Source: JBBQBQ01 sp038317685
GTDB lineage: Bacteria; Desulfobacterota; Desulfuromonadia; Desulfuromonadales; DDH964
Direction: 5' to 3'
Assembly (NCBI GenBank): GCA_038317685.1
Contig: JBBQBQ010000031.1
Location: 1 to 21,298 of the forward strand
DNA: 21,298 nucleotides
In this document: piece by piece, positions 7,652-15,518 of the stretch
How positions within the stretch are numbered: position 1 is the stretch's first letter
Layout: each line of letters begins with the position of its first letter
The notes under the pieces: generated by a model
Told to the model about the DNA's origin: nothing
Seen by the model: the letters and a program-made list of their open reading frames with translations, nothing else
Database searches by the model: none
Position numbers and translations under genes: made by a program

Positions 7652-8158
7652 TTGAAGAAACCGGCAGCGCCAGCGGCACTCGGCTTCGCCCCGAGCGACC
7701 ATGACCATGACGACTGTGTGCGTGCCGCCCTGCAGGCCGCCGAGGCAATCTGCCGGGAGCGCGGCCAGCGGCTGACGGCCTTGCGCCGCCAGGTGCTGGA
7801 GTTGGTCTGGTCGAACCATCGACCGGTCGGCGCCTATGCCCTTCTCGACCGCTTGCAGCAGGTCAGCGGCCGTGCTGCCGCGCCGACGGTATACCGGGCA
7901 CTGGACTTCCTCCAGGGGCTGGGACTGGTCCACCGTCTGGCCTCCCTTAACGCCTATGCCGGCTGCGTGCGGCCGGGGGAAGCCCATACCGGACAATTCC
8001 TGATCTGCACCTCCTGTCAGGCGCTGGCCGAGTTGAATGATCCTGCGGTGGCCGGGGCGATTGCCGGCAGTGCGGAGGCGACCGGATTTTCCGTGGGCCA
8101 TTCCACCGTCGAAATCAGCGGGCTGTGCCCCGATTGCCGCAGCGGGGTGAGGTCATGA
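7652..8158 (+). CDS. zur: Fur-family regulator, probable zinc uptake regulator Zur
   Basis: This metal-sensing repressor of the Fur family is 168 aa from a TTG start. The TTG is chosen because AAGGAGG (7635-7641) lies 10 nt upstream and no ATG fits; the longer open frame to 7469 overlaps znuA. The winged-helix DNA-binding part runs to about residue 95 ([25 protein letters not shown]). Structural-zinc cysteine pairs are C119-x-x-C122 and C159-x-x-C162, with C105 and H112 as likely sensory ligands. The N-terminus has an Asp/His cluster, DHDHDDC (16-22), that could also bind metal. The gene overlaps znuC by 4 nt (ATGA) and is divergent from znuA, so its job is most likely zinc-dependent control of this cluster. 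A Fur or Mur role is less likely. Confidence 0.88.
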   Translation: MKKPAAPAALGFAPSDHDHDDCVRAALQAAEAICRERGQRLTALRRQVLELVWSNHRPVGAYALLDRLQQVSGRAAAPTVYRALDFLQGLGLVHRLASLNAYAGCVRPGEAHTGQFLICTSCQALAELNDPAVAGAIAGSAEATGFSVGHSTVEISGLCPDCRSGVRS

Positions 8159-8925
8159 GCTGGGCGCGGGGGGGGAGCGATGACCAACTGCTGGTCCAAT
8201 CGGCCGGGATTCGGGTGCGGGTTGCCCGGGGGGAGATTCTCAGCGGGGTGGACCTGGAGGTGCGGCGCGGGGAGATCGTCACCATCATCGGCCCCAACGG
8301 CGCCGGCAAAACCACCCTGCTACGGGTCCTCCTGGGGCTGTTGACCGCCGATGCCGGGACGGTCACCCTGGCGCCCGGACTGCGCATCGGCTACATGCCC
8401 CAGCGCCTGCAGATCGATGCCGTCCTGCCGCTGACGGTTCGGCGCTTTCTGACCTTGACCGGCCGCTACCCTCTCGCCGCCCTGCAGCAGGTGCTGGCGG
8501 AGGTCGGCGCTCCGGAAACCCTTGAATCGCCGGTGCAGGGGCTTTCGGGGGGAGAGATGCAGCGTGTCCTTTTGGCCCGGGCTCTGCTGCGGGAGCCGGA
8601 CCTGCTGGTCCTCGACGAACCGGCCCAGGGGGTCGACATCAACGGGCAGGTGGAACTTTTCAACCTCCTGTCGCGCCTTCGTCAGGAGCGAGGGTGCGCG
8701 GTCCTGATGGTCTCCCACGACCTGCATCTGGTCATGGCGGCCACCGACCGGGTGATCTGCCTCAACCGCCATGTCTGCTGTACCGGGACGCCGGAGGCGG
8801 TCCAGGAGAGTACAGCCTTTCTGGAACTCTTCAGCCCCCAGGTCCAGCAAAGCCTGGCGATCTATTCCCACCAGCACGATCACCATCACGATCCGGTCAC
8901 CGGCAAGGAGTGCGACCATGGATGA
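8155..8925 (+). CDS. znuC: Zinc ABC transporter ATP-binding protein ZnuC
   Basis: This is the cytoplasmic ATPase of the zinc importer. From the ATG overlapping the zur stop (GGGGTGAGG just upstream) it is 256 aa. An in-frame ATG at 8125 lies inside zur and lacks a better site. Motifs are complete: Walker A GPNGAGKT (46-53), signature LSGGEMQ (130-136), Walker B LLVLDEP (150-156), and switch His in VSHD (188). The C-terminal tail is unusual: [19 protein letters not shown] (238-256) has six His and one Cys, an apparent metal-binding extension on the ATPase. The gene overlaps znuB by 8 nt. Confidence 0.95.
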   Translation: MSWARGGSDDQLLVQSAGIRVRVARGEILSGVDLEVRRGEIVTIIGPNGAGKTTLLRVLLGLLTADAGTVTLAPGLRIGYMPQRLQIDAVLPLTVRRFLTLTGRYPLAALQQVLAEVGAPETLESPVQGLSGGEMQRVLLARALLREPDLLVLDEPAQGVDINGQVELFNLLSRLRQERGCAVLMVSHDLHLVMAATDRVICLNRHVCCTGTPEAVQESTAFLELFSPQVQQSLAIYSHQHDHHHDPVTGKECDHG

Positions 8926-9706
8926 CTTCCTGGTCCGCGCGCTGGTCGGCGGGGTCGGCGTGGCGCTTGTCGCCGGGATGTTCGGGTCTTTCGTCGTCTG
9001 GCGGCGGCTCGCTTATTTCGGCGATACCCTTTCCCATTCCGCTCTGCTCGGAGTGGTCCTGGGCTATCTCCTCCACATCAACCTGACTCTGGGGATTATT
9101 GTCGTCTGCCAGCTGCTGGCGCTCCTTCTGTTCCTGATGCAACGCCAGAAACGCCTGGCGGGAGACACTCTCCTCGGCATCCTTTCCCACGGAGCCCTCT
9201 CCCTCGGTCTGGTGTTGCTGGGGTTCGTCGAGACGCTGCGGGTTGATCTCCTCGCCTACCTCTTCGGCGACATCCTCGCCATCGGTCGCGCCGATCTGCT
9301 CTGGATCTATGGCGGCGGTCTGGTGGCTCTCGGCGGCCTCGCCCGGCTCTGGCGGCCCCTGCTGGCCGTGACCGTACATGAGGACCTGGCGCGGGTCGAG
9401 GGGGTGCCGGTGGCACTGGTGAACTGGGCCTTCATGGCTCTCATGGCCCTGGCCGTGGCGCTGCTCATGAAGGTTGTCGGACTCCTCCTGGTGACCGCTC
9501 TCTTCATCATCCCGGCCGCCACCGCCCGGCGTTTTGCCGCCACTCCCGAAGGGATGGCTTTCGGCGCCGCCGGCTGCGGCGCCCTGGCGGTCGTCGCCGG
9601 ACTCGGGGCCTCCGGGCGCTGGGACACCCCCGCCGGACCCTCCATCGTGGTGGCTGCGGCCCTGCTCTTTTTGCTCTCCTCCATGCTGCCGCAACGCTCC
9701 GCCTGA
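8918..9706 (+). CDS. znuB: Zinc ABC transporter permease ZnuB
   Basis: This ABC-3 family inner-membrane permease forms the channel of the zinc importer. The start at 8918 ([12 protein letters not shown]) has AAGGAG 7 nt upstream and overlaps the znuC stop by 8 nt. It gives 262 aa, the usual size. The frame upstream of it is a shadow of znuC. Family hallmarks are the N-terminal [20 protein letters not shown] helix, then [20 protein letters not shown], a signature stretch of ZnuB/MntB permeases. About seven to eight hydrophobic segments follow, down to [14 protein letters not shown]. It is the last gene of zur-znuC-znuB. No clear terminator is seen in the 131 bp before the convergent GGDEF gene. 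Confidence 0.94.
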   Translation: MDDFLVRALVGGVGVALVAGMFGSFVVWRRLAYFGDTLSHSALLGVVLGYLLHINLTLGIIVVCQLLALLLFLMQRQKRLAGDTLLGILSHGALSLGLVLLGFVETLRVDLLAYLFGDILAIGRADLLWIYGGGLVALGGLARLWRPLLAVTVHEDLARVEGVPVALVNWAFMALMALAVALLMKVVGLLLVTALFIIPAATARRFAATPEGMAFGAAGCGALAVVAGLGASGRWDTPAGPSIVVAAALLFLLSSMLPQRSA

Positions 9707-9837
9707 CCATCCCCCTGGTGACTGAACCGCAGGCTGCACCCCTCAGGCCGATCGGATTGATCCGCCCGGTCGTGGTCAAACGATTTCTCTGAAGCGGTTT
9801 CCGTGGGGGGGGGAATCGGTGAGGTGAGGCGCCGGGT

Positions 9838-10887
9838 TCAGGCTCCCAGCACGCCGTCCCGGGTCGATTCCTTGACGCGGTACATGGTTTGGTCGGCGCG
9901 GCTGATGAGGTCTTGTTTGCAGGTGGCATCGGCGGGGAAGGTGGCGACTCCGAAGCTCGCGGTCAGGCGTACGGCGTGGCCTTCGTCGGTGAGGAAGACA
10001 TGGTTGCGAATGGTTTGATGGAGGTTGCCGGCCATGACCAGGCCAGCGGCCTTGTCGGCAGCGGGGAGGAGAATGACGAATTCGTCGCCGCCGTAGCGAG
10101 CGGCGAGATTGACCTTGCGGGTCGTTTCCCGAATCAGGCGACCGGTTTCGCTGAGGACCCGGCTGCCGGCCAGGTGGCCGAAGGTGTCGTTGACGGTCTT
10201 GAAGTGATCGAGATCGAAGAAGACGAGGGAAAGAGAAGTTTCATAGCGCCGGGCGCGTTCGATCTCGTATTCGATCAGGGCGTGAAAGTGGCGGGAATTA
10301 AAGAGTCCGGTCAGATCGTCGGTGATGATCAGCTGACTGATGCGCTCTACGTGGCGCGCGTTTTCGATGGCGATGGCGACGAAGTCGGCGACCATCTCCA
10401 AAATCGGCAGGTCGGCTTCGTTGAAGCGTTCGTCGGTTTGGCTGTTGACCAGTTCGATGACGCCCAGCACCTTGTCCCGAATCTTGATCGGCATGCAGAT
10501 GATCGACTGGGTGGAAAAGGCCACGGCCGCATCGACTTGAGGCGCGAAGCGCGAGTCGCGCCGGACGTCGGGAATCAGTAACGGCTGTCCATGCTCCGCG
10601 ACCCAACCGGCGATCCCCTGCCCGTGGGGCAGGCGCATCCCCTGCAAGTGTTCCGAGGCCGGCGAGACGGCGATTTCGAAGATCAGATCACCGCTCCCCT
10701 CCTCGACCAGAAGCAGGGACCAACTCTGTGACTGGAGGAGGAGGCTGACCCTTTCCAGGATCAACTTCAAAACTTCCTCAAGGCTCAGCGTCGAGGTCAG
10801 GGCTTTGGCGATCTCCACCAGGGTCGCCAACTCCAGATTACGCTTCTGCAGGGCCAAAAAGACCGATTCGCTGTGGTCGATAGTCAT
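9838..10887 (-). CDS. GAF-GGDEF diguanylate cyclase
   Basis: This predicted soluble protein of 349 aa should make cyclic di-GMP from two GTP. A GAF sensor domain occupies about residues 25-180 (GQGIAGWVAEHGQPLLIPDV, then the PIKIRDKVLGVIELVN strand). The GGDEF domain starts at DDLTGLFNSRHF (190-201). It has metal-binding FFDLDHFK (223-230) and an intact active site, GGDEF (266-270). The inhibitory-site position five residues before the active site reads RKVN (257-260) instead of RxxD, so product inhibition may be lost. There is no signal peptide or transmembrane helix. The ATG at 10887 has only a weak ribosome site. It stands alone, convergent to znuB and divergent from the cyd operon. The ligand of the GAF domain is unknown. 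Confidence 0.93.
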   Translation of the reverse strand: MTIDHSESVFLALQKRNLELATLVEIAKALTSTLSLEEVLKLILERVSLLLQSQSWSLLLVEEGSGDLIFEIAVSPASEHLQGMRLPHGQGIAGWVAEHGQPLLIPDVRRDSRFAPQVDAAVAFSTQSIICMPIKIRDKVLGVIELVNSQTDERFNEADLPILEMVADFVAIAIENARHVERISQLIITDDLTGLFNSRHFHALIEYEIERARRYETSLSLVFFDLDHFKTVNDTFGHLAGSRVLSETGRLIRETTRKVNLAARYGGDEFVILLPAADKAAGLVMAGNLHQTIRNHVFLTDEGHAVRLTASFGVATFPADATCKQDLISRADQTMYRVKESTRDGVLGA

Positions 10888-10988
10888 GAATGGTCCGGAG
10901 GCCCGGCAGGGCCGCGATGGTTAATGAGTCTTAGGAATATACCATAAACTTCGGGGCGGTGGAAAATTAGAATTTCCAAAATTTCCTC

Positions 10989-11017
10989 TTGACAACGGGC
11001 GCCGCCTTGTTTACAAA
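10989..11017 (+). promoter_or_regulatory. Probable promoter of the cytochrome bd operon
   Basis: A perfect -35 TTGACA (10989-10994) is followed after 17 bp by TACAAA (11012-11017), a 4/6 match to the -10 consensus. It lies about 54 bp before the first gene. Just upstream, an interrupted inverted repeat GGAAA-N7-TTTCC (10961-10977) could be an operator site for an unknown regulator. Confidence 0.55.
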
Positions 11018-11070
11018 GGACATAATTACGACCAACTTAGTAATCAATAGCGATCAGGTGAACCTCGACC

Positions 11071-11289
11071 ATGTCCAATCCCCTATTCTCCATCATGCGC
11101 TTTTACCTGCAAGGATTCCGCACCATGCGTCTCGGCCGAACGCTGTGGCGGTTGATCCTGATCAAGCTGGCGATCCTTCTGGTGGTGGTCAAACTCTTCC
11201 TGCCCAACCACCTGCAGCGGGATTTCGCCAGCGACCACGATCGGGCGGCCTGCGTTCTCGACCGTTTGACCCAGCGTCCGGTCCGCTAA
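11071..11289 (+). CDS. Small DUF4492-type membrane protein preceding cydA
   Basis: This 72-residue protein has one central hydrophobic segment (about residues 26-44, LWRLILIKLAILLVVVKLFL). A basic and aromatic N-terminus (FYLQGFRTMRLGRTLW) precedes it and a polar tail follows. The pattern FY..GFR.M..GRTLW.LI.IKL and the position directly before cydA match the DUF4492 family as I remember it. Its members are found beside cytochrome bd genes, but their function is not known to me. AGGTGA lies about 10 nt before the ATG, and the gap to cydA is 21 nt, so it should be co-expressed. A role in assembly or stability of the oxidase is an inference. Confidence 0.8.
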   Translation: MSNPLFSIMRFYLQGFRTMRLGRTLWRLILIKLAILLVVVKLFLPNHLQRDFASDHDRAACVLDRLTQRPVR

Positions 11290-11310
11290 CCCCAAGTAAC
11301 GGAGGCAACC

Positions 11311-12846
11311 GTGCTAGAGCAGATCGACCTGTCACAGGTGAACTGGGCCCGCGCCCAGTTCGCACTCACCGCCATGTTCCACTGGATCTTCGTCCCTTTG
11401 ACCCTGGGGCTCTCCTTCCTCGTGGCTTTCTTCGAAAGCCTCTACGTCAAGACCGGAAAGGTGGAATGGAAGAGGATCACCCGTTTTTGGATGGGGCTCT
11501 TCGCCATCAACTTCGCCATCGGCGTGGCGACCGGCATCATCATGGAGTTCGAGTTCGGCACCAACTGGTCCAACTATTCCTGGATGGTCGGCGACATTTT
11601 CGGCGCGCCGCTGGCCATCGAGGGGATCTTCGCATTCTTTATCGAGGCCACCTTCTTCGCCGTGATGTTCTTCGGTTGGGAGCGGGTCTCGAAGAAGACC
11701 CACCTCTTCGCCACCTGGATGGTGGCGGTCGGCTCCAACCTTTCGGCCCTCTGGATCCTCGTCGCCAACGGCTGGATGCAGTTGCCGATCGGTATGGTCT
11801 TCAACCCGGACAACGCCCGCTTCGAGATGCAGAATTTCTGGGCGGTCCTCTTCTCCCCGGTGGCGATCAGCAAGTTCACCCATGCCAGCGCTTCGGGCTT
11901 TCTCCTCGCCTCCCTCTTCGTCGTCGCCGTCAGCTCCTGGTTTCTGCTCCACAATCGCCATCAGCAGTTGGCCAAGCGCAGCATTCTGGTCGCTGCCATC
12001 TTCGGCCTGCTTGCAGCGGGCTTCGTCGCCATCAGCGGCGATGAGGCGGCCTTCACCAATGCCCGGGTGCAGCCGATGAAGCTGGCGGCCATGGAAGCCC
12101 TTTACGATGGTCAGCGGCCGTCGGGTCTCATCCCCTTCGGCCTGCTCAACCCGGCCAAACAGCCCGGCGACGCTCAGGATCCTTTCCTGTTCAAGGTGGA
12201 GATCCCCGGCGTCCTCTCCCTCCTCGCCACTCGCATGTGGGACAGCTATGTGCCGGGGATCGACGATTTGGTCTACGGCAACCCCCAACGTCAGGTCATG
12301 GGTGCGACGGAAAAAGTGGCGCGCGGCCGTCTGGCGGTGGCGGCTCTCGGGCGGTACAAGGAGGCGCGGAAGGCCGGCGACGGGACCGCTGCGGCGGCGG
12401 CCCTGGCGGAGTTCCAGTCCCATCAGGAATACCTCGGCTACGGTTACCTCAAAAGCGCCGAGGCCGCCGTGCCTCCGGTGGCCCTGACCTTTTACAGCTT
12501 CCGCCTCATGGTCTTCCTCGGTCTCGCTTGCATGGTGGTGCTGGCCCTCTTTCTCTACTTCACCTGGCAGGGCCGCATCGCCGAAAAGCCGTGGCTCCTG
12601 CGGCTCGGCGTCGCCAGCCTCTTCCTCGGCTATCTCGCCTCGGAACTCGGCTGGATCGTCGCCGAGGTCGGCCGTCAGCCGTGGGCGATCCAGAACCTGC
12701 TGCCGGTGACGGTCGCCAACTCCAACCTCAGCACCGCCTCGGTGCAGACGACCTTTTTCCTCTTCCTGGCGATCTTCTCGATCTTGCTCGTCGCCGAAAT
12801 CCGCATCATGCTCAAGCAGATCAAAATCGGACCGGAGGGCCTTTGA
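11311..12846 (+). CDS. cydA: Cytochrome bd ubiquinol oxidase subunit I CydA
   Basis: This is the haem-bearing subunit of the high-affinity quinol oxidase in the inner membrane, which reduces O2 to water. It is 511 aa from a GTG start with ACGGAGG 5 nt upstream. Conserved features: H24 in MFHWIFVPLTLG (haem b595 ligand), H191 in SKFTHASASGF (a haem b558 ligand), the FRLM block before a late helix (second b558 ligand, Met), and GRQPW (454-458). The Q-loop after VEIPGVLSLLATRMW is of medium length, with an Ala-rich segment (RKAGDGTAAAAALAEFQ) close to the E. coli layout. cydB starts 1 nt after the stop. In an anaerobe-like lineage the enzyme would serve oxygen protection, which is inferred. Confidence 0.97.
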   Translation: MLEQIDLSQVNWARAQFALTAMFHWIFVPLTLGLSFLVAFFESLYVKTGKVEWKRITRFWMGLFAINFAIGVATGIIMEFEFGTNWSNYSWMVGDIFGAPLAIEGIFAFFIEATFFAVMFFGWERVSKKTHLFATWMVAVGSNLSALWILVANGWMQLPIGMVFNPDNARFEMQNFWAVLFSPVAISKFTHASASGFLLASLFVVAVSSWFLLHNRHQQLAKRSILVAAIFGLLAAGFVAISGDEAAFTNARVQPMKLAAMEALYDGQRPSGLIPFGLLNPAKQPGDAQDPFLFKVEIPGVLSLLATRMWDSYVPGIDDLVYGNPQRQVMGATEKVARGRLAVAALGRYKEARKAGDGTAAAAALAEFQSHQEYLGYGYLKSAEAAVPPVALTFYSFRLMVFLGLACMVVLALFLYFTWQGRIAEKPWLLRLGVASLFLGYLASELGWIVAEVGRQPWAIQNLLPVTVANSNLSTASVQTTFFLFLAIFSILLVAEIRIMLKQIKIGPEGL

Positions 12847-12847
12847 C

Positions 12848-13984
12848 ATGTTTGGACAACTTGCGCTACCCCAATTGCAGCAGCTCTGGTGGCTGATCGT
12901 CTCGGTGGTCGGCTCCATCTTCCTCTTCCTGACCTTTGTCCAGGGGGGGCAGACCCTCCTCTTCACCCTTCCGCAGGGGGAGCGGGAGAAGCTGCTCGTC
13001 GTCAACTCCCTCGGCCGTAAATGGGAACTGACCTTCACCACCCTGGTCCTCTTCGGCGGGGCGCTCTTCGCAGCCTTTCCCCTCTTCTATGCGACCAGTT
13101 TTGGCGGCGCTTACTGGGTCTGGATTCTGATCCTCTTCACCTTCGTCGGTCAGGCGGTAAGCTACGAGTACCGGCGCAAGCCGGACAACCTCCTCGGCGC
13201 CCGGACCTTCGAAATTTTGCTGCTGGTCAACGGTAGCCTCGGCATCCTGCTGATAGGCACCGCCGTCGGCACCTTCTTCAGCGGCTCCAACTTCACCCTA
13301 AACGACTACCGTTTGGTCACCTGGCAGCATCCGCTACGCGGCCTGGAGGCAGCCTTTGTCCCCTTCAACGTCGCCCTTGGCGTCTTCTTGGTCTTCCATG
13401 CCCGGGTCCTTGGAGCCCTCTACCTGATCAACAACATCGATCACCAGGCCCTCAACGGACGCTGCCGGCAGGCGGCCTTCGTCAACCTCCTCTGGGCTCT
13501 GCCGTTCCTCCTCTTCGTCTTGGTCAGCCTCCTGGTCATGGACGGTTACGCCGTCGATCCCGCGACCGGACGCATCGCCCTCGAAGGGGGGAAATACCTT
13601 CACAACCTGCTGGCGATGCCGGTGGTGGCGGCGCTCCTCCTGGTCGGCCTGGTGCTGGTCGTCTGGGGGGTGGTCGCCGTTCGCTTTCGGGAAAGCCGGC
13701 GCGGGATCTGGTTTGCCGGGGTGGGGACGGTTCTGGTCGGGCTTGCCCTCTTCAGTCTGGCCGGGTACCACGACACGGCCTTTTATCCGTCCAAAGCGGA
13801 CTTGCAGAGCAGCCTGACGATCCACAATGCCTCAAGTAGCCACTATACCCTGACGGCGATGTCCTACGTCGCCCTCGCTGTCCCCTTCGTCCTCGTCTAC
13901 ATCGCCTATTTCTGGCGGTTGATGGATGCCCGGCCCCTGACGGCCGAGCAGATGGAAGGGGAACACTGCAAAGACCTCTATTGA
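12848..13984 (+). CDS. cydB: Cytochrome bd ubiquinol oxidase subunit II CydB
   Basis: This is the structural partner of CydA, 378 aa with about eight to nine membrane helices. Recognisable blocks are LWWLIVSVVGSIFLFLTFVQ with GGQTLLF, the EYRRKPDN loop, and NNIDHQALNGRCRQAAF in the middle. The N-terminus lacks the E. coli-like FDGFDLG phrase and has VQGGQTL instead, as in a distinct CydB subgroup. The ATG is 1 nt after the cydA stop, with GGAGGG about 9 nt upstream, so translation is coupled. A 31-codon ORF follows after 19 nt. Confidence 0.95.
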   Translation: MFGQLALPQLQQLWWLIVSVVGSIFLFLTFVQGGQTLLFTLPQGEREKLLVVNSLGRKWELTFTTLVLFGGALFAAFPLFYATSFGGAYWVWILILFTFVGQAVSYEYRRKPDNLLGARTFEILLLVNGSLGILLIGTAVGTFFSGSNFTLNDYRLVTWQHPLRGLEAAFVPFNVALGVFLVFHARVLGALYLINNIDHQALNGRCRQAAFVNLLWALPFLLFVLVSLLVMDGYAVDPATGRIALEGGKYLHNLLAMPVVAALLLVGLVLVVWGVVAVRFRESRRGIWFAGVGTVLVGLALFSLAGYHDTAFYPSKADLQSSLTIHNASSSHYTLTAMSYVALAVPFVLVYIAYFWRLMDARPLTAEQMEGEHCKDLY

Positions 13985-14003
13985 TCGCGAAAGGAGCCAA
14001 ACC

Positions 14004-14099
14004 ATGACTATCTGCCTGTTGCTCGTCGGTTGGATCACCGTCATCGTCGCCTCCTACCGAGCCGCCGTCTGGGTCCTCGCCAAGACCGACAACCTCTAA
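14004..14099 (+). CDS. Small single-helix protein, CydX-like candidate
   Basis: This 31-codon ORF has an excellent ribosome site (AAAGGAG, 7 nt before the ATG). It lies 19 nt after cydB and before the operon terminator. The product starts MTICLLLVGWITVIVASYRA, a hydrophobic helix, and ends in a polar AKTDNL tail. Size, single membrane span and place after cydB match the CydX/CydS/CbdX class of small oxidase subunits. I see no clear sequence identity to E. coli CydX or to DUF2474, so the family is left open. Confidence 0.65.
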   Translation: MTICLLLVGWITVIVASYRAAVWVLAKTDNL

Positions 14100-14125
14100 T
14101 TGCCCGGCGATCGGCGGCCGGCAGC

Positions 14126-14162
14126 AAAAAGCCCCCGGCGCTGCGGCAGCACCGGGGGCTTT
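14126..14162. terminator. Bidirectional intrinsic terminator between the cyd operon and the FKBP gene
   Basis: AAAGCCCCCGG (14128-14138) and CCGGGGGCTTT (14152-14162) form an 11-pair stem. The inner GCTGC/GCAGC arms can extend it. On the plus strand it ends in TTT-CT, and on the minus strand in five T residues. It therefore serves both converging units. Confidence 0.9.
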
Positions 14163-14190
14163 CTATGGAAGCGGAGTGCCGCAGGGGCGG

Positions 14191-14619
14191 TCAGCCGATC
14201 TCCACCAGTTCGATGTCGAAGGTCAGGTCACGCCCGGCCAGCGGGTGGTTGGCGTCGAGGGTGATTTTGTCGCCCTCGATGGCGGTGACGGTCACCACGA
14301 AGCTCTGACCGTCTTCGCCGGTACTTTCGAACTGTTGACCGATCTCGGGGTTGAGGTCGGGAGGGAACTGTCCGCGGTCGGCTTCGACCACCATCTGCTC
14401 GTGATAGGGGCCATAAGCCTGGTCGGGCGGAATTCGAACCGTCTTGCTTTCGCCCGGCGCCATGTCGAGGACCGCGGTGTCAAAGCCGGGGATCAACTGG
14501 CCGGTACCGATGGTGAATTCGAGCGGCTCGCGCTCCGCTGAAGAATCGAAAACGCAACCGTCATCGAGGCGCCCTGTGTAGTGGACCTTGACGGTATCGC
14601 CGGTTTTTGCCTGAGCCAT
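14191..14619 (-). CDS. FKBP-type peptidyl-prolyl cis-trans isomerase (SlyD/FkpB class)
   Basis: This cytoplasmic prolyl isomerase/chaperone is 142 aa from the ATG at 14619 (MAQAKTGDTV), with AAAGGAG about 7 nt upstream. The longer open frame to 14658 has no ribosome site. The FKBP core shows VHYTGRLDDGCVFDSS (12-27) and GQLIPGFDTAVLDMAPGE (40-57). An insert-in-flap domain covers about 66-122, and NHPLAGRDLTFDIELVEI (124-141) closes the fold. It lacks the Cys/His-rich metal-binding tail of E. coli SlyD. It is a single gene, convergent with cyd and divergent from the TetR-led operon. Confidence 0.93.
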   Translation of the reverse strand: MAQAKTGDTVKVHYTGRLDDGCVFDSSAEREPLEFTIGTGQLIPGFDTAVLDMAPGESKTVRIPPDQAYGPYHEQMVVEADRGQFPPDLNPEIGQQFESTGEDGQSFVVTVTAIEGDKITLDANHPLAGRDLTFDIELVEIG

Positions 14620-14746
14620 GGACAATCTCCTTTGGGAAATATGGGTAAGGGTTGGCACACCCTAACAGAAGTCCTGTAAAATTGCAAAAGCGAGTGGCTG
14701 CGGGTGGTTCGGACGATGTGAGGGAGACCATCGGGAAAAATTTAAA

Positions 14747-14782
14747 TCAATCGATTGACTGAATTGGGGTCTTCGGTATAGT
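14747..14782 (+). promoter_or_regulatory. Promoter and palindromic operator of the cecR-ybhGFSR-like operon
   Basis: The -35 box TTGACT (14755-14760) and -10 box TATAGT (14777-14782) are separated by 16 bp. A perfect 12-bp palindrome, TCAATCGATTGA (14747-14758), overlaps the -35 box. This is where an autorepressing TetR protein, encoded immediately downstream, would block RNA polymerase. Promoter quality is seen directly; the binding protein is inferred. Confidence 0.7.
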
Positions 14783-14807
14783 AAGGGCAGCCAGAAAGGA
14801 GTCCGGC

Positions 14808-15518
14808 ATGCCGCTCATTCCGAGCAAGCTCCCCGTCCCGGCAGACGACCCGGCTCAAACCCGGGACCGGCTGCTCAATGCGGGGTTGGAGATCTTTGGC
14901 GAGTACGGGTTTTCCGGGGCGACGACCCGGATGATCGCCCAGCGGGCCAGGGTCAACCTGGCGGCCATCCCTTACCACTTCGGCGGGAAGGAGGGGTTCT
15001 ACCGGGCGGTTGTCGAACAGATCTCCGGACGGGTGCGGGGAGCCCTCGACCCGCTGCTGGTGGAGATTCAAACGACCCTGGCGGCGGGGCGGACGGAGCC
15101 TGCGTTGGCCGCCCTGCTGCTGGAGAGGCTGCTCGGCGCGCTGGTCGATTTTGTGGTCGGCTCCCCCGAAGCGATGCGCTTCAGCAGGATCGTGCTCCGG
15201 GAGCAGCTGTCACCCTCCGCGGCCTATGAAATTGTCTTCGAACGGATCATGCAGCCGTTGCTGGAGTCACTGGCAGCGCTGGTGGCGTGCGCCAGCGGGG
15301 TGGTGGCGGATCGGCGCCAGCGACTGCAGGCCATTGCCATGCTCGGCCAGGTTCTGGTCTTCCGCTTCGGCCGGGAAACGGTGGTCCGGGGTCTCGGCAT
15401 GACCGGCTACAGCGCGGCCGAAACCCGGGACATCCGCGCCGTGGTTCTGGCCCATGTCCGGGCGATCCTCGAATCCTCGGCCGGACGGCCGGAATGGGCG
15501 AAAGGGGAGGAACGATGA
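14808..15518 (+). CDS. cecR: TetR-family regulator, CecR (YbiH)-like
   Basis: This transcriptional repressor is 236 aa with AAAGGAG 6 nt before the ATG. An N-terminal TetR helix-turn-helix covers about residues 18-70 (TRDRLLNAGLEIFGEYGFSG, then TTRMIAQRARVNLAAIPYHF). The C-terminal ligand domain (about 80-225) is of the CecR/DUF1956 type. The following genes match the order of the E. coli ybhGFSR efflux operon controlled by CecR, which supports the name. The stop overlaps the next start (ATGA). A palindrome over the promoter suggests autoregulation. The inducing ligand cannot be read from the sequence. Confidence 0.87.
   Translation: MPLIPSKLPVPADDPAQTRDRLLNAGLEIFGEYGFSGATTRMIAQRARVNLAAIPYHFGGKEGFYRAVVEQISGRVRGALDPLLVEIQTTLAAGRTEPALAALLLERLLGALVDFVVGSPEAMRFSRIVLREQLSPSAAYEIVFERIMQPLLESLAALVACASGVVADRRQRLQAIAMLGQVLVFRFGRETVVRGLGMTGYSAAETRDIRAVVLAHVRAILESSAGRPEWAKGEER

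Noticed and set aside
6607..7704. Plus-strand open frame of 365 codons opposite znuA
   Set aside because: It is antisense to znuA with a Gly/Arg/Gln-rich shadow composition. It also crosses the znuA-zur control region.
9775..9804. Possible terminator between znuB and the GGDEF gene
   Set aside because: The best pairing is AAAC/GTTT plus TTC/GAA with mismatches; it is too weak and has no T-tract.
9805..9813. Run of nine G residues as a phase-variation tract
   Set aside because: It lies between two convergent genes, outside any promoter or reading frame, so slippage would have no evident effect.
11332..13041. Minus-strand open frame of 569 codons opposite cydA/cydB
   Set aside because: Its Glu/Asp/His-rich composition is what membrane-protein codons give when read backwards. 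CydA is certain.
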